NCBI RefSeq assembly: GCF_000714545.1
Contig: NZ_AUNB01000032.1
Span: 1-35,919 of the forward strand
Length of the DNA: 35,919 nt
Direction: 5' to 3'
From: Thioclava indica
GTDB lineage: Bacteria; Pseudomonadota; Alphaproteobacteria; Rhodobacterales; Rhodobacteraceae
Part shown: positions 34,385 to 35,919 of the stretch, in pieces
Layout: each line of letters starts with the position of its first letter
How positions within the stretch are numbered: the stretch's first letter is position 1
The notes under the pieces: model-generated
What the model saw: only the letters and a program-made list of their open reading frames with translations
What the model was told of the DNA's origin: nothing
Databases searched by the model: none
Translations under genes and position numbers: made by a program

Positions 34385-35919
34385 ATGACGGTCTACTACG
34401 TCGACACGAACGGCAACGATAACGCGAACGGCAGCGACGGTTCTCCGTTTCGAACTATCGGACAAGCGCTCAACGCCAATCTCAACCCCGGAGACGAGAT
34501 TGTTGTGCGCGCGGGCACCTACAACGAGTCCCTCAATATTAACCAAGGCGGCTCGGCTGCAGGCGATATCACGATCCGCGCCGAAGACCCCGGCACGGCC
34601 CTGATCCGCCCGCCTTCAGGCGCGTGGAACGCAATCAGCGTGAATGCGAACTATGTCACGATTGAGGGGTTCGACATCGCGAATGCCGCGGGAGACGGGA
34701 TTGAGGCCAACAGCGTCCACCACATCACCATTGCCGACAATACCGTGCATGGTAACGGCGAGTCCGGCATTCAGTTCAACTACTCGGAATTCATCACCAT
34801 TGAGGGCAACGAGACCTATGACAATGCCTCATCAGGCTGGTACTCGGGGATCTCGATCTATCAGAATCGCAATGTCAGCGGCGATACCACGACGCCCGGA
34901 TATCGCACGATTATCCGCGACAACATCACCCATGACAACGTGACCCAAAGCGGCGCGCATACCGATGGCAACGGCATCATCATCGATGATTTCCAAAGCA
35001 CCCAGACCGATGGCCACCCGAATTACACTTACCCGACGCTGGTAGAAAACAACGTCGCCTATGGCAACGGTGGCAAGGGTATTCAGGTCACCTGGAGCGA
35101 CTATGTGACGGTGAGCAACAACACCGCCTATCACAACAATGTCGATCTGCAGAATGACGGCACCTGGCGCGGTGAAATCTCGAATGCGCAGTCGAGCAAC
35201 AACACCTTCGTCAACAACATCGCCGTGGCCGACCCCAGCATCAATAGCAACAACACCGCGATTGATAACAACTCCTACGGCGGCTATTCGAACGACAATG
35301 TCGTTTGGGAAGACAACGTCTTGTACAACGGCAAGACGGGGCAGATGTCTGCATCCACCGATGGCGGCAATGACGCCCCGAGCGCGGCTGACGGCAATCT
35401 GATCGGCGTTAATCCGGGTTTCGTGAACCCCGCGAATGGCGATTTCAGCATTTCCGCAGGATCGGTTGCGGTTAATCTTGGCGCCGATATGGATGGTTCG
35501 AGTTCAGTGACCTCGCCTCCCACGACATCCACGCCCGACCCTGTTGTCACTCCCGATCCTGACCCTGTCGTGACGCCCGACCCGGCCCCCACGACGCCCG
35601 CAGTCGAGAACGCAGCCCCCGTCGCACATGACGACATCAACTTCAAAACCTCGCCGAATGCACCGTTGATTTTGCAACAATCGCAGCTTCTGTCCAATGA
35701 CAGCGATGCGGATGGCGATGCTCTCATTCTGACGAATGTCGTGGGTTCGACACAGGGCAGCGCGAAACTGACCTCGGGGAACAACATCTCGTTCACGCCC
35801 GAGAGCGATGCCAGCGGCACGGCCAGCGTGACTTATACGGTGTCTGATCAAAACGGCGGCACAGATACCGCGACGGCGTATATCGACATCGTGGCTGCGG
35901 CTCCTTCGGGACCGGGCGG
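34385..35919 (+). CDS. Secreted parallel beta-helix protein with cadherin-like domain (partial)
   Basis: An open frame of 511 codons without a stop that runs off the window. The ATG at 34385 follows GGAGG. There is no signal peptide. Residues 3-50 (YYVDTNGNDNANGSDGSPF, then TIGQAL and PGDEIVVRAGTYNES) are a typical entry to a right-handed parallel beta-helix (about 50-345), rich in N-x-N and VENN-type rungs as in polysaccharide lyases and epimerases. Residues about 376-405 are a TPDP-type Pro/Asp linker, and about 410-505 a cadherin/VCBS-like domain (DSDADGDAL). This layout suits a type I secreted, calcium-binding protein with C-terminal RTX repeats beyond the window. Enzyme activity is not proven. 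Confidence 0.85.
   Translation, partial: MTVYYVDTNGNDNANGSDGSPFRTIGQALNANLNPGDEIVVRAGTYNESLNINQGGSAAGDITIRAEDPGTALIRPPSGAWNAISVNANYVTIEGFDIANAAGDGIEANSVHHITIADNTVHGNGESGIQFNYSEFITIEGNETYDNASSGWYSGISIYQNRNVSGDTTTPGYRTIIRDNITHDNVTQSGAHTDGNGIIIDDFQSTQTDGHPNYTYPTLVENNVAYGNGGKGIQVTWSDYVTVSNNTAYHNNVDLQNDGTWRGEISNAQSSNNTFVNNIAVADPSINSNNTAIDNNSYGGYSNDNVVWEDNVLYNGKTGQMSASTDGGNDAPSAADGNLIGVNPGFVNPANGDFSISAGSVAVNLGADMDGSSSVTSPPTTSTPDPVVTPDPDPVVTPDPAPTTPAVENAAPVAHDDINFKTSPNAPLILQQSQLLSNDSDADGDALILTNVVGSTQGSAKLTSGNNISFTPESDASGTASVTYTVSDQNGGTDTATAYIDIVAAAPSGPG

Noticed and set aside
1-35919. CRISPR array, phage structural genes or conjugation genes
   Set aside because: No regularly spaced repeats, capsid, terminase, integrase, relaxase or replication genes were found.

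Overview
The window looks like chromosomal (or chromid) DNA of a GC-rich alphaproteobacterium, most likely of the Rhodobacterales. The evidence is the codon use, the exopolysaccharide (EPS) gene set of rhizobial ExoF/ExoP/PrsDE type, and the style of tightly packed operons with ATGA stop/start overlaps. No rRNA, tRNA, CRISPR array or intact mobile element was seen.

Layout. Positions 1-1118 are decayed DNA with fragments of IS66-type and IS5-type transposase genes and two copies of a 25-bp repeat. A complete branched-chain amino acid/amide-type ABC importer follows at 1119-5667: binding protein, LivH, LivM, LivG, LivF. Next, on the minus strand, is a solitary fusion of two XRE helix-turn-helix domains to a small adenine-type DNA methyltransferase (5731-6615). 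Its promoter is overlapped by a 12+12 bp palindrome. Then come a Crp/Fnr-type regulator (minus) and about 0.8 kb without a recognisable gene.

From about 8.3 kb to the end the window is one large EPS locus. It opens with a LuxR-type regulator whose receiver domain lacks the phospho-acceptor aspartate. A minus-strand operon (15254 back to 9179) encodes a WecG/TagA-type glycosyltransferase, an initiating polyprenyl-phosphate sugar-1-P transferase, UDP-xylose synthase, a GT4 glycosyltransferase and a Wzx flippase. A broken manC and a Wzy/O-antigen-ligase-like membrane protein follow. A plus-strand operon (17771-24568) encodes an ExoF-like outer-membrane export protein, three glycosyltransferases and an ExoP-like co-polymerase with a degenerate kinase domain. 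A type I secretion pair (membrane fusion protein and ABC exporter) lies at 24762-27802 on the minus strand. A PglD-like acetyltransferase (plus) and a five-gene amino-sugar operon (33650 back to 28736, minus) follow: WbpD-like acetyltransferase, WbpB-like dehydrogenase, WbpE-like aminotransferase, epimerase and a second aminotransferase. The window ends inside a secreted parallel beta-helix protein with a Pro/Asp-rich linker and a cadherin-like domain.

How the parts fit (inference): the sugar transferase primes undecaprenyl phosphate, the glycosyltransferases build a repeat containing xylose and an N-acetylated amino sugar, Wzx flips it, the Wzy-like protein polymerises it, and the ExoP/ExoF-like pair controls length and exports it. 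The type I system probably secretes the beta-helix protein, a candidate polysaccharide-modifying or -binding protein. Several parts have lost canonical residues (regulator receiver, co-polymerase ATPase, manC, one GT4). This suggests a locus that has diverged from textbook Wzx/Wzy systems, or one recently remodelled.
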